Assembly (NCBI GenBank): GCA_028716525.1
Contig: JAQUPQ010000004.1
Location: forward strand, 80,628 to 144,627
Reading direction: 5' to 3'
DNA: 64,000 nt
DNA from: Terriglobia bacterium
GTDB lineage: Bacteria > Acidobacteriota > Terriglobia > JAIQFV01
Below are positions 55,047 through 64,000 of this stretch, piece by piece. How positions within the stretch are numbered: the first letter of the stretch is position 1; each line of letters opens with the position of its first letter. A model generated the notes under the pieces. It was given only the letters and a program-made list of their open reading frames with translations. It ran no database searches and was not told the DNA's origin. Position numbers and translations under genes: made by a program.

Positions 55047-58000
55047 CTACCTTGGTAGTATGGCTGCAAGGTATGCGTTATCGTTGTCGTTGAAAGAGAA
55101 CCCTGTAGTAAGGACTACGGGAGTTTTGTCCAACGAGACACCGCTGAATGATGTCTGCATTATTCCCGAGCTGGCATGATGGTTGGGATCCCCGTAAAAT
55201 ACTGCCACAGAGAATCGATTGTCGCCGATTTGTGTGGCCAGAGTTTGTGAAGAGCTGTTGGGAACCAACCCCAAAGCGTGCCCGATTTCATGAGCTGCGA
55301 GGTTTGCGATGCCGTTTGCAATCAAATCATTCGACACTCTCATCCCTTGTAGGTCGATTAAAGGAAGCGAATTTATAAAGACACCCGCGCCCGGGCTTAA
55401 GGCATCACCTCCAAAGAAGGCAGGCAAGAAGTCCAGGTCGTTAACAACCGCATCCCCTCCTATAACTGTTGTGGTGTCACTATACGTTCGCGGGGGCATG
55501 AAATTCCCATTGGAATCCTTCTGCGCAAGAATATCCACCGTGACGACGGCATCGGTGTTGGCGTCGGGAACGCCCCACCCAGGAGGTTGCGAAAGCATCA
55601 CCGCCACATTCGCGGCGCTAAAGAGCGTTTGCACCCTTGCGGCAACAGCGCTCTCGATAGAAGCCACATCAGAATCTGAGAGGCTGAGACCCGAGCCGGG
55701 GAAACTTCCTTTCATGAAACTAATCGCGTCAGGAAGAAATCGCAAGTACAGTCTCATGGGGCCGACTTGGACGTACGGTTTGAAGCCAGACTTGTAGTTG
55801 TTGAGGTAAGTATGATCAGGAAGGAATGCTGAGGCTAACACAACCCCTGGAGTTGGGTTGCCGGTGACTAATCCTGTCTGATTGATAGAGGCGGTGTCTT
55901 GGCCATTTTGGGCTGGGTTGGCAAGCGTAACCGTAGAGAATGTTGTGCCTTGAGGAAATTGAGCTAAAGAATTGCCTTGGGCGTCGGTCGGTATGAGCTG
56001 ACTAGTTCCGCCGGATTTCAGACAAATAATAGGAGGAGAGATGAACGTAGTCGAATTAGCGAAAGCAGCACGCACCGTCACATGCGCTTGAGCCGCCGTA
56101 ATTTGAGCTGGCGAATCGGGGGAAGGGAAGAAATCTGCTACTCCTCCACTTGTACCACTAAAGGTTGCCGAATAGGTAGTCGTTCCAGTGGGCGTAAGAG
56201 CGACAGACTGGCTCGGGTCGCATGGCGTTACATCCCCGAATTGATCGCCGCAATCATATGGGGGGTCATTGACATCATCGGTAATATGGACGTGGTGGAT
56301 CAGTATTAGATTGCCTTCGCTGCTTGAGGAGACTATCCAGGATAAGAGTGTAGGCGACCCTTCGTTGACCGTTGGAGGCGTGGCTGTGAGTTTTGCATTA
56401 AGACCGGGTGTGACATTTGCACAGGTGGCACCCGGGGCAAAATTGAAAATCCCCGAGAACGTCATTTGAAAGAGACCAGCACAAATCTGTGTAGGTTGAG
56501 GAAGATCAACTACATTAATCGTGTCAGCACAGGCGCGAGGATCAGTAGTGCAATCCTGCTGTCCAGCCAGAAGGAAATTGGGAAGCTGCTTAGTGAACTG
56601 TAACGTCTTGGTGAGGGGGAGAACAAGGGTTACTTTAATGCCGAACGTCAAGTCGCACGGTTCGGGCACACAGAAACACCCGCTATAATCAGCACAGGCT
56701 CGTTCAAAGCCGATAGTGGCATAAATCTTCACACTAACCCCAATAAAACCAATGTGGAGGTTGACAGGGTTTCCCATCTTTATCTTCTTCAGACAACTCA
56801 AATCAAAAGCGTTGTTGCCGCACTGAATGAAGGGAATACCAACCTGAAAAGATTCAAGGCCGATTTCTGTCGGCCCGCACCCTTGATAACAGCCGCCGAA
56901 AGCCCCCAAAATTACGGAACTGTTGAGTGAACGTTTGTCTGAGGTTGTGAAGGGTGCCATTAGTTTACCGTCTTGAACCTGCAATTCAGTTATGGTTGTC
57001 AGATCCCCGATTGTGATTGGAACCAGTGTCTGCCCACTTGCGTTTTGGACGACAATATTTGCACTCGTTGACAAAACGTTTGCGTCCACGGCAAGAATTC
57101 CCACCACTATTTCGTAATCTGAGGGCGCTTGTGTAACGTTCTGTACCTGTGCCGCGCCCAAGAGAATGTGCACATTCGGATTGTCCGAAAAAATGTTTGC
57201 CCCGGTCAGGTTTTTTCCCGTCAGATGAAAATAGTAAACCCCGCCGGCACTAGGGTTGTTGGGTGTGATGGAATCAATCGTTGGCCGTCCCGATGAATCC
57301 ACAACAAGGAATGCTACAGTAGTCACACCATATTGGGGAACGCTTAAATTGAAAGAATATGTGCCCGGTGGAGTGCTGGTCGACGAGACTGTCACATCAA
57401 GCTCTGTATCTCCAACATGAGCTGCACTCACAGTTATCGTCGAAGACCCAACTGAAACGTTTGCGTTGGTGAGATTGCTTCCCATCAATTTGAATGTTTG
57501 GGTTGTTCCAGAGAGCATCGAGCCCGGTGAAATTGAAGTTACCTGGGGCTGGCCTTGTGTGTTTGGGGACGTGACGGAAAAATTGACACTTAGCGACCCA
57601 CCTGGCGTGGTCACCGTAATTGGTATCGTTTGAAGGGGGGCATCATTGGCAATGGCCATAACGGCAGTGAGCTGCGTTTGGTCACTGCTAATTGTGGGAC
57701 TGGGGGAAATTGCAAACGCCACATGGCCGCCAGAAGGAGTGGAAAGAGTTGTATCGCCACTTGATCCATTTATTTTCCCCAGATTTGATCCGGAGATTAC
57801 AATTTGGAAATCGTGCTGTCCTTGGTTCCCAGAGCCAGGGGTGATGCTACTGATCATGGGTGGTGATCCAACACCGACGACGACATTGGGTGTGGCATCG
57901 CCAAACGAAATGCTGTTCTGCATCATCTGCCATTGGAAATTATAATATCCTGGAGCACTCGGTGCCACCACAGTGAAGGTGAAGGTTTTTGATGCACCGG

Positions 58001-60179
58001 GAGCAATGGCATCCGAAGAACTGAGTGCGACGCTGCTGAAACCCCAAGTTGTGGAGCCTGTAGGATTTTGCGATCCTAAGCGATAATTACCCTGCGGGGT
58101 CCATGTGGAAGTGCCCGTATTGGTAATTGTTATGGAAACCTGATTGGAACTCCCGGGTATCATCACAGACGGTACCGACTGGCTGACAAATCCCGCGTTG
58201 TTAACATTGACATTAATCGAACCGGTCCCCTGGCCACAAGGAGTGGTTATGGTAAAAGGATAAGTACCGGAGGCGACAGCGGCGTCGACGTGCACCGTGA
58301 CTGTCTCGGAAGTTCCCGAAAAATCCGAAATCGGAATAAAGTTTGAAAAGGTAATTGCAGCAGGGCTCGTGATTGAACTAACGCTGCACAGATTTTGTCC
58401 GGTGATCGTGACAGTCGATGTCTGTCCCGCCACGGCAACGCTCGGGCTCACCGATAGATTTAGTGGAGCCCCTGGGCAGTACACAGTCATACGCGCGCTT
58501 TCAGCAATCCAGTTGGCGTCGCTCTGGTTGGGAAGGTTCGTATTCCGAATCCCCGTGAACACATCGTTTCCTACGGCAGTACAGGTAGATGCGGTCACCG
58601 TTACCGTCCCCGTAGTTCCGTCAGTCGCTGTTTGAAAAGTTGGCCAACCGATGATGTAAGGCTCTGCCAATTCATTGAACGTATACCGCAAGTCGGCCGT
58701 TATGCCCCCGGCATTGCCCACTGTCATGGTATAAGCTGTTTGAGGCGTGATGTTGCTGGGTGAGACCGCTAGGGAACTTGCAAAGGGTTGCGGTGGCAGA
58801 ATCGTAAAGGTGGGTTGTGTTGTCAAGGTCACCCATTCTGAGGCCAACGAGTTCTTGATCTTGGTGAACTGATTCGTTCCCTGTGGGTCGCCGTGGTTGA
58901 CGGTAACCACAGCTTGGCCGGAAGCGTTCAGCACGGGGGTCCAGTTGTGCACTGTATAGACCACGCCGGGGTTGCCGGACCAGGTGTATTGAAAATCAAT
59001 CTGCATATTGGCGCCATTTCCCACAGTGAGGGTATATGTCCCGTTGCCAGCATTGACTGCGGTCGGTGAAAAGCTCATGGACGTGGGTTGCGGCACAGGC
59101 GACATAGTGACATTGACACTGGGCGAGCCGAAAAACCCCACCCCGTCGTGCACCATCTGCCATTGGAAATTATAACTCCCGGAGGACGTGGGGGCGTGGA
59201 TCGTGAAAGTGAACGTCTTGGTATACCCCGGAGGAATGGTTTCCCCCGAATTGAGATAGACGTGGTTGATTCCCCAGGTGGTGTTTTCCGCCGGATTCTG
59301 GGAGTCGAGGTGATATCCAGTTCCTTGCCAAGTGGTGGTTCCGTTATTGGTCATGGACACGGACACAGTATAGGTCGTGCCCTGAGACATCGGCGAAGGC
59401 ACACTCTGGGAGGACATGTAGGCATTGTCGTAAAGCGGGATGACGCTGACGGTTACAGAAGAGCTGGTCTGCTGCCAGGCACTGTTGTAAACCACCAACG
59501 TATAGGTCGTGGTTGTGCTGGGAGTGACATATAACCAACCCGAGGTGCTGACGTACTGGCCGTTGATGTAAGCGTAGACCGCGTTGTTTGAACTCCAGAA
59601 TAAGTAAGTGCCATTGCCTTGGTTGATGGAACTATCGTTGGAATAAAAATACGAGATCGAAGGTGGTGCTGGCGTTGGGTATAGAGTCACGTAGGTGTTG
59701 ATGGAGCTCCAGCTTCCACTGGAACCATTGGCCGAATTCCGGATCGCCGTGAACTGGTAATTTCCAGCCCAACCGTCGTAGTTGTAATACACGCTGGTGC
59801 AGCCACCTGAATCAAACGTAACCCCCGAGTCGGCTTCGTAAGAGCCACCATTCCAGTAGTACCGCAAGTCCACGGTCGTATTGGGGGTATCAGTGCAGTA
59901 GGTAATATATCCGGGTATGGTCTGCGAACTCGGAGTCGCTGTCATCCACGTGGGATTTGGGTATTGCGCATTTGTCGCCGACGGATGCAATGCGACGATC
60001 ACGCTTGAAATGATAAGGACGACAAGCCAATGCGTCAGAAAACACGATTGTCTCTTGCGCCAGCGCCCCTCTGCACCTGCTTTCAGCAGGCGGCCCAGAA
60101 GAATTGCTGAAGCCTCTGGAAGGGGATCTAATTGTTCGCTTGTCTGAGAGAGGGAATGGTCTATATGATCCGGTGACAT
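55047..60179 (-). CDS. Giant secreted multi-domain protein with IPT/TIG repeats and a C-terminal metalloprotease-like domain
   Basis: The 1710-residue protein is rich in Ser, Thr and Gly. A basic N-terminal extension of about 47 residues precedes a membrane or signal segment (THWLVVLIISSVIVALHPSA). Ig-like beta domains follow. Two copies of an NBR1-central-domain-like unit are visible (about 252-360 and about 660-780; each with NFQWQM near its end). At least three IPT/TIG units start ISSITPGSGNQG, VTSISPGSMLSG and IDSITPNNPSAG. A Cys-rich segment is central. The last 150 residues hold HEIGHALGLVP (His about 1630) and a Met-turn-like SSGIM (about 1671-1674), but the usual third ligand of metzincins is Pro. 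GGAGG precedes the ATG. Surface adhesion or matrix processing is a guess. Confidence 0.75.
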   Translation of the reverse strand: MSPDHIDHSLSQTSEQLDPLPEASAILLGRLLKAGAEGRWRKRQSCFLTHWLVVLIISSVIVALHPSATNAQYPNPTWMTATPSSQTIPGYITYCTDTPNTTVDLRYYWNGGSYEADSGVTFDSGGCTSVYYNYDGWAGNYQFTAIRNSANGSSGSWSSINTYVTLYPTPAPPSISYFYSNDSSINQGNGTYLFWSSNNAVYAYINGQYVSTSGWLYVTPSTTTTYTLVVYNSAWQQTSSSVTVSVIPLYDNAYMSSQSVPSPMSQGTTYTVSVSMTNNGTTTWQGTGYHLDSQNPAENTTWGINHVYLNSGETIPPGYTKTFTFTIHAPTSSGSYNFQWQMVHDGVGFFGSPSVNVTMSPVPQPTSMSFSPTAVNAGNGTYTLTVGNGANMQIDFQYTWSGNPGVVYTVHNWTPVLNASGQAVVTVNHGDPQGTNQFTKIKNSLASEWVTLTTQPTFTILPPQPFASSLAVSPSNITPQTAYTMTVGNAGGITADLRYTFNELAEPYIIGWPTFQTATDGTTGTVTVTASTCTAVGNDVFTGIRNTNLPNQSDANWIAESARMTVYCPGAPLNLSVSPSVAVAGQTSTVTITGQNLCSVSSITSPAAITFSNFIPISDFSGTSETVTVHVDAAVASGTYPFTITTPCGQGTGSINVNVNNAGFVSQSVPSVMIPGSSNQVSITITNTGTSTWTPQGNYRLGSQNPTGSTTWGFSSVALSSSDAIAPGASKTFTFTVVAPSAPGYYNFQWQMMQNSISFGDATPNVVVGVGSPPMISSITPGSGNQGQHDFQIVISGSNLGKINGSSGDTTLSTPSGGHVAFAISPSPTISSDQTQLTAVMAIANDAPLQTIPITVTTPGGSLSVNFSVTSPNTQGQPQVTSISPGSMLSGTTQTFKLMGSNLTNANVSVGSSTITVSAAHVGDTELDVTVSSTSTPPGTYSFNLSVPQYGVTTVAFLVVDSSGRPTIDSITPNNPSAGGVYYFHLTGKNLTGANIFSDNPNVHILLGAAQVQNVTQAPSDYEIVVGILAVDANVLSTSANIVVQNASGQTLVPITIGDLTTITELQVQDGKLMAPFTTSDKRSLNSSVILGAFGGCYQGCGPTEIGLESFQVGIPFIQCGNNAFDLSCLKKIKMGNPVNLHIGFIGVSVKIYATIGFERACADYSGCFCVPEPCDLTFGIKVTLVLPLTKTLQFTKQLPNFLLAGQQDCTTDPRACADTINVVDLPQPTQICAGLFQMTFSGIFNFAPGATCANVTPGLNAKLTATPPTVNEGSPTLLSWIVSSSSEGNLILIHHVHITDDVNDPPYDCGDQFGDVTPCDPSQSVALTPTGTTTYSATFSGTSGGVADFFPSPDSPAQITAAQAHVTVRAAFANSTTFISPPIICLKSGGTSQLIPTDAQGNSLAQFPQGTTFSTVTLANPAQNGQDTASINQTGLVTGNPTPGVVLASAFLPDHTYLNNYKSGFKPYVQVGPMRLYLRFLPDAISFMKGSFPGSGLSLSDSDVASIESAVAARVQTLFSAANVAVMLSQPPGWGVPDANTDAVVTVDILAQKDSNGNFMPPRTYSDTTTVIGGDAVVNDLDFLPAFFGGDALSPGAGVFINSLPLIDLQGMRVSNDLIANGIANLAAHEIGHALGLVPNSSSQTLATQIGDNRFSVAVFYGDPNHHASSGIMQTSFSGVSLDKTPVVLTTGFSFNDNDNAYLAAILPR

Positions 60180-60449
60180 GTATGCCTCCAGCTACACACC
60201 ACGGGGTCTTGGCAGGACTTAATTGAATTCCTTCGCGACGACGATGGAAGAATACGGGGCCGGATTTACCTTAACACAAAACCGTGCAAACTCGCCCTAA
60301 CTTCTGAGCCAACTTCTATGCCTCCTCAGCAACCATGTCAAGAGTTTTCTAAAGATCTTTCCAAAGTGTCTACATGTGTGACTTAAAGTGCGAAACCATC
60401 AAGCTTATTTGGCGGCAATATCACCTGGCCATACAGCGTGTTCTGAATC

Positions 60450-61721
60450 TTATTCTCCATTGGATCTGCGGTCGACTTGCCTGATTTTGAAATACAACCC
60501 CACAATCACAATCAATATAACGACCAGTGAGATCGCCAGCCCTTTGCGGCGGAATTGATACTCGGCCAGGGCTTGGTGTCCTTTCTCGGTGGCACGGTGA
60601 GTGATATTGAGACCCGCCTGGACGAACACCTGCAAACTGGCGGCGTTGAAAGCGTGCACTTGGGTGCGCGCTTTCGTCAGATCCTGCCGGGCCTCAATCA
60701 AGTCGTACACAGGTTGGCTGACCTCCATGCCTTTGTGCTCCGCCTCGGACAACACCGCCTCAGAAGAGGCAATCGAATTCTTGAGTTGATCGATGGCCTG
60801 GCGCATGGTTTGTGCTTGTTGGAATCCCGGGTCTCCGCTGGTGTGGCATTGCGAGCACAGGGTCTTATCATCAACTCCCAGGAGGGTGTCTTCAGGATGT
60901 TTGATCCCGTGGTTTCCGTGGCAATACACACAGGCGGGTAATCCCATCTGGTTGAACGCGGCTTTGTGCGGGCTCTTGTTGAAGAGGTCCGCAAAAACGG
61001 AGTGACATTGCCCGCAGACATTCGTCACGGAACCGACTCCTGGCGGGGCGGCCCCGTGATTTCCGTGGCAGCTATTGCAAGTGGGCGCCGAGAGGTCACC
61101 CTTCTTCATCAGCGCTTCGTAGTGCACGCTGAGTTGATACTCTTCTTTCTGATGAGTCTTGATTTTATAAGGCGCCATGAGCTTGTCGTTGCTATGGCAG
61201 GCGCCGCACGTATCCGCCACATTGGTAGGGTAGACCCGCGCGCGGGGATCGCTGACGGGTCGAATCTCATGAACTCCATGACAACTGATGCATGTGGCCA
61301 CATTTTGATCGCCGGTTTTGAGACGCTTGCCGTGAACGCTCGTGAAATACTCGCTGACCTGGTCCACCCGGAGAGAGGGATTGTATTTCTTCATGAATGC
61401 CGCGTCACTGTGGCACTTCCCGCACATTTGCACCAGTGCGGCGCCCTGGGGCGCGCCCACAAAACCTTTAGCTCGGTTCATGGCCTTCTGATCATCCATC
61501 TGCGTGGGGTCGCCGCCATGGCAATCCGCGCACCCCAAGCCTTTGGTTTTGTGAATGTCGGCGTTCCATTTTTGGGGCGGAATTTGGAGGCTTCCTTCCA
61601 GCATGGAATGACATTCCAGACAGGTGTTGGGTTTCTCCTGTGCCCCTAAGGTTCCAAACAAAAGTCCCAACAACACAACCCCTTCAGTGAAGCCACGTAG
61701 AAACTTTAAAAAAGTTTGCAT
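60450..61721 (-). CDS. Membrane-anchored nine-haem cytochrome c
   Basis: About 423 residues with signal peptide (LRGFTEGVVLLGLLFGTLGA) and nine CxxCH haem sites: CLECH, CADCH, CGKCH, CISCH, CGACH, CNSCH, CGQCH, CVYCH and CSQCH. A C-terminal helical segment and a membrane anchor (AISLVVILIVIVGLYFKI) follow. It resembles NrfH/cytochrome c3-like periplasmic electron carriers. It starts one base after cytochrome b and probably receives electrons from the Rieske/cytochrome b pair. ATG 61721 is chosen over an earlier in-frame codon. Confidence 0.9.
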   Translation of the reverse strand: MQTFLKFLRGFTEGVVLLGLLFGTLGAQEKPNTCLECHSMLEGSLQIPPQKWNADIHKTKGLGCADCHGGDPTQMDDQKAMNRAKGFVGAPQGAALVQMCGKCHSDAAFMKKYNPSLRVDQVSEYFTSVHGKRLKTGDQNVATCISCHGVHEIRPVSDPRARVYPTNVADTCGACHSNDKLMAPYKIKTHQKEEYQLSVHYEALMKKGDLSAPTCNSCHGNHGAAPPGVGSVTNVCGQCHSVFADLFNKSPHKAAFNQMGLPACVYCHGNHGIKHPEDTLLGVDDKTLCSQCHTSGDPGFQQAQTMRQAIDQLKNSIASSEAVLSEAEHKGMEVSQPVYDLIEARQDLTKARTQVHAFNAASLQVFVQAGLNITHRATEKGHQALAEYQFRRKGLAISLVVILIVIVGLYFKIRQVDRRSNGE

Positions 61722-61722
61722 G

Positions 61723-62820
61723 TCACACCCGATAGCCGACAAAGGTCAGCGTAAGAATATAAACAACAATGAAAACGCCAATTCCGGTGAAGAGGGCGGT
61801 TCGGCGACCTGCCAACGGCTCACGATCTAGGAAGGGAACCAGGAATAGAAACAGTCCGCCGAGCCCGAATCCAAAGATGCCCAAGACCTCTCCATCCATG
61901 CCCAAGATTTTTGCGGGAATGAACTTAAGGGTTTGAAACATGTACACGAAGTACCATTCGGGCCGAATTCCGGCTGGAGCCGAAGAGAATGGATCGGCCT
62001 TCTTACCCAGTTCCCAGGGCATTAGAGCGGCCAACGCCGCCAAAGCCGCTAGCGCCACATACCACCCCAGAAGATCGTGAAGCAGGAAGTTGGGGAAGAA
62101 GGGAACTTCCTTGAGCGGCTTCTTAGTCCTTTCCAGTTCCTTCTCCACGCCTCTCGGGACACTCATGCCCAGACGCTGGACCAGCAGCAGGTGAATCGTC
62201 AGAATCATGGTGGCAATTCCCGGCAAGATGGCAATATGGAAACCGTAAAAGCGCGAAAGCGTCGCTCCGGTCACGTCGTCGCCTCCCCGGAGCAGATGTA
62301 ACGTGAATTTTCCCACCACCGGTAGGACCCCGGCGATCTCGGTCCCTACCTTTGTGGCAAAGAACGACAGTTCGTTCCAAGGCAGAAGGTATCCCGAGAA
62401 TCCGAAGGCCAGCACCAAAACGAATAGAAACATGCCCGACAGCCAGGTCAACTCTCGCGGTCTCCGGTAGGACTTCAGAAAATAGACGCTGAACAGGTGA
62501 ATGAACATGGCGGCGATCAACAGATTGGCGGACCAGCTGTGGATGGACCGGATGAGCCATCCGAACTTTACCTCCGTCATGATGAACTGCACGCTTTCGT
62601 AGGCCTCTTCCGCGCTGGGGCGGTAATACAGGGTCAGCAGAATTCCGGTTCCCACCTGTACCAAGAACAGAAACAACGTCATGCCGCCGAAGTAGTACCA
62701 CAGGGAGTGGCGGTGCTGCGGCACCGCCTTCTTGGCCATGAATTTCCTGAGATTGGCCAGCTGCACGCGTTCGTCAATCCAGCGGTAAAACTTCGACCCG
62801 ATTTTGTTTTCTTGGCTCAT
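61723..62820 (-). CDS. Cytochrome b (fused b6/subunit IV type)
   Basis: The quinol-oxidising membrane subunit, 365 residues. The N-terminal b domain has haem histidines in [20 protein letters not shown] and [20 protein letters not shown]; the quinol-site motif is PEWY ([15 protein letters not shown]). The C-terminal half has the three helices of subunit IV in the same chain, as in bc1 cytochrome b. SD AAAGG is six bases before ATG 62820. It lies two bases after the Rieske gene. Confidence 0.93.
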   Translation of the reverse strand: MSQENKIGSKFYRWIDERVQLANLRKFMAKKAVPQHRHSLWYYFGGMTLFLFLVQVGTGILLTLYYRPSAEEAYESVQFIMTEVKFGWLIRSIHSWSANLLIAAMFIHLFSVYFLKSYRRPRELTWLSGMFLFVLVLAFGFSGYLLPWNELSFFATKVGTEIAGVLPVVGKFTLHLLRGGDDVTGATLSRFYGFHIAILPGIATMILTIHLLLVQRLGMSVPRGVEKELERTKKPLKEVPFFPNFLLHDLLGWYVALAALAALAALMPWELGKKADPFSSAPAGIRPEWYFVYMFQTLKFIPAKILGMDGEVLGIFGFGLGGLFLFLVPFLDREPLAGRRTALFTGIGVFIVVYILTLTFVGYRV

Positions 62821-62822
62821 GA

Positions 62823-63284
62823 TCATCCTTTCGAAACGACCACTTCGTCGCCCCGCAGATTGACTTTGTAAGCTTCCAAGGGTTTGGGAGGAGGCCCGCT
62901 GACATTCTTGCCGGTCAGGTCATACGTCCCGTTGTGGCAGGCGCACCAGATTTGTGAAGTGTCCTTCTTGTATTGCACCGTGCACTCCAGGTGAGTGCAA
63001 ATGGCCGAAAAGGCCCGCAACTCGCCATCGGGTGTGCGCACCAGGATGCCCGGCTTGTTTCCAAACCTGAAAATCACGCCGCTGTTGTTTTTCAGCTCCG
63101 ACGCTTTTCCGGCGACCACACTGGCCGTCGTGGGCTCACCGGCCTTGGGCGGGATCAGATAGTTCAAAATGGGGTAGAGAATGGCAACCGCGGATGCCCC
63201 GATGGATGTCGAGAGCAGCAAATTTAGAAACGTGCGCCGCCCCGGCTGGCGGACGGGGGCCTCTGATTTATTTTCCGAATTCAA
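62823..63284 (-). CDS. Rieske iron-sulfur protein
   Basis: A 153-residue Rieske subunit. A twin-arginine-like motif ([11 protein letters not shown]) leads into a membrane anchor. The 2Fe-2S boxes are [10 protein letters not shown] and CACHNGTYD, with a Cys-His pair in each. TTG 63284 is supported by GGAGG six bases upstream; the frame begins nine codons earlier at another TTG without an SD. With cytochrome b and multihaem cytochromes it forms a quinol:cytochrome c-type module. Confidence 0.93.
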   Translation of the reverse strand: MNSENKSEAPVRQPGRRTFLNLLLSTSIGASAVAILYPILNYLIPPKAGEPTTASVVAGKASELKNNSGVIFRFGNKPGILVRTPDGELRAFSAICTHLECTVQYKKDTSQIWCACHNGTYDLTGKNVSGPPPKPLEAYKVNLRGDEVVVSKG

Positions 63285-63416
63285 GGATCGCCTCCGGTGT
63301 TGGGATTTCAAAACTTCTACAATGGACTTCTTATGATGCCGTTTATGAAATAAACTGGAAGAACCCGCTCCTGCACCGTGCTTAAATCCTTGTCGGAAAC
63401 TGTTTCCAGCGGCGAC

Positions 63417-64000
63417 TCAGTTTTGAGTCAGCAGATCGGGCAGTACCTTCGGATTCACCTCCTCGGTGGCCAACAGGTCATGACAGGTGGAACAGTCTTG
63501 CGGAATTTTCTTTCCGTCGGCACTGACATGGTTGTCGTCGTGACATCGCCAACAACCCGGAAAATCCTGGTGTCCAATGTTATTCGGATAGGTACCCCAA
63601 ACCACGTTCATGCTGGGAAAGACATTGTCGCAGTAAACCTTTTGCAGGGCCGCGATGGCGGCATCGAGGGTCGCCCGCTGTGCGGTGTAAACCTGGGGAT
63701 ATGTTGTTCGATAAAAATCCAGGATTCCCGTTTGAATGGCGTCGCGTGCCGCCTGTTGTGTGGAATATTCCTTGCTTAAGATCTCCAGGGCCCTCTTTTT
63801 GATGAAGGGCAGTGACGGATCCACTTTCTTCACCAGCATTACTTCGTCAATGGCCGGGCCGGGCAGCTTGAAGATGTGCGTGGGACGGTTGTGGCAATCA
63901 ATGCAATCCATCAGACGCATGGGGGTCTTTGACAACTGCTCGGCCGTGACCTTGGAGTCGGTGGAAACGAAGGTCGTCACATTTCCGTTGGGGTCGGTGA
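63417..64000 (-). CDS. Multihaem cytochrome c, 5' part beyond the window
   Basis: The frame is open through base 64000 on the minus strand, so the protein starts outside the window. Three CxxCH sites are visible (CIDCH, CWRCH, CSTCH), and HQDFPGCWRCHDDNHVSADG with downstream CSTCHDL is typical of NapC/NirT-like or cytochrome c554-like proteins. It lies 132 bases upstream of the Rieske gene and likely belongs to the same operon. Confidence 0.85.
   Translation of the reverse strand, partial: TDPNGNVTTFVSTDSKVTAEQLSKTPMRLMDCIDCHNRPTHIFKLPGPAIDEVMLVKKVDPSLPFIKKRALEILSKEYSTQQAARDAIQTGILDFYRTTYPQVYTAQRATLDAAIAALQKVYCDNVFPSMNVVWGTYPNNIGHQDFPGCWRCHDDNHVSADGKKIPQDCSTCHDLLATEEVNPKVLPDLLTQN

Noticed and set aside
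1..64000. CRISPR arrays, prophage genes, insertion sequences, rRNA genes
   Set aside because: No regular spaced repeats, transposase or integrase motifs, or rRNA segments were found by reading.

Overview
The window looks like a contiguous piece of a chromosome from a Gram-negative bacterium of moderate to high GC, most probably a member of the Acidobacteriota. Direct signs of a diderm are the Tol-Pal genes, a Pal lipoprotein with a lipobox and many signal peptides. Pointers to Acidobacteriota are inferred: a VWFA-related secreted protein of the kind abundant in that phylum, a secreted GH35-like glycosidase, very large IPT-domain proteins, and Rieske/cytochrome b genes flanked by multihaem cytochromes. 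No phage, insertion sequence or CRISPR array was seen. TTG and GTG starts behind good Shine-Dalgarno (SD) sequences are common.

Layout. 1-10 kb: the 3' end of smc, purC, cvpA, a stand-alone Fis-type HTH protein, lepB, an NtrB-like histidine kinase, then the purine cluster purS-purQ-purL-purF. 10-20 kb: a TPR protein, tag, a GH35-like glycosidase, a 300-bp gap holding a promoter-terminator unit, a Leu/Glu-type dehydrogenase, a VWA protein, and a two-gene microcompartment locus (BMC-H shell protein plus CoA-acylating aldehyde dehydrogenase). 20-25 kb: a RodZ-like protein, a conserved hypothetical and an M1 peptidase. 25-34 kb, minus strand: a proteostasis block read as tRNA-Leu, tig, clpP, clpX, lon, engB, rho, preceded by a small ORF and a REC-PilZ response regulator. 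35-45 kb, minus strand: the glycine cleavage system (gcvT, gcvH, gcvPA, gcvPB), parA-parB, a bifunctional-nuclease-family protein, miaB and recN. 45-52 kb, plus strand: tolQ-tolR-tolA/TonB-tolB, an RHH/PIN toxin-antitoxin pair, pal, cpoB and ssb. 52-60 kb, minus strand: three secreted proteins including a 1710-residue multi-domain protein with a metalloprotease-like C-terminus. 60-64 kb, minus strand: a quinol:cytochrome-type module of multihaem cytochrome c, Rieske protein, cytochrome b and a nine-haem cytochrome c.

Most of the window is housekeeping. The parts that stand out are the two-gene BMC locus with an unusually extended aldehyde dehydrogenase, the GH35-like enzyme lacking the usual acid/base Glu, the giant HExxH protein without the third His, the toxin-antitoxin pair lodged inside the tol-pal cluster with a direct-repeat operator candidate, and the leader or sRNA unit ahead of the dehydrogenase. 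All family assignments come from motif recognition by eye; no database search was run.
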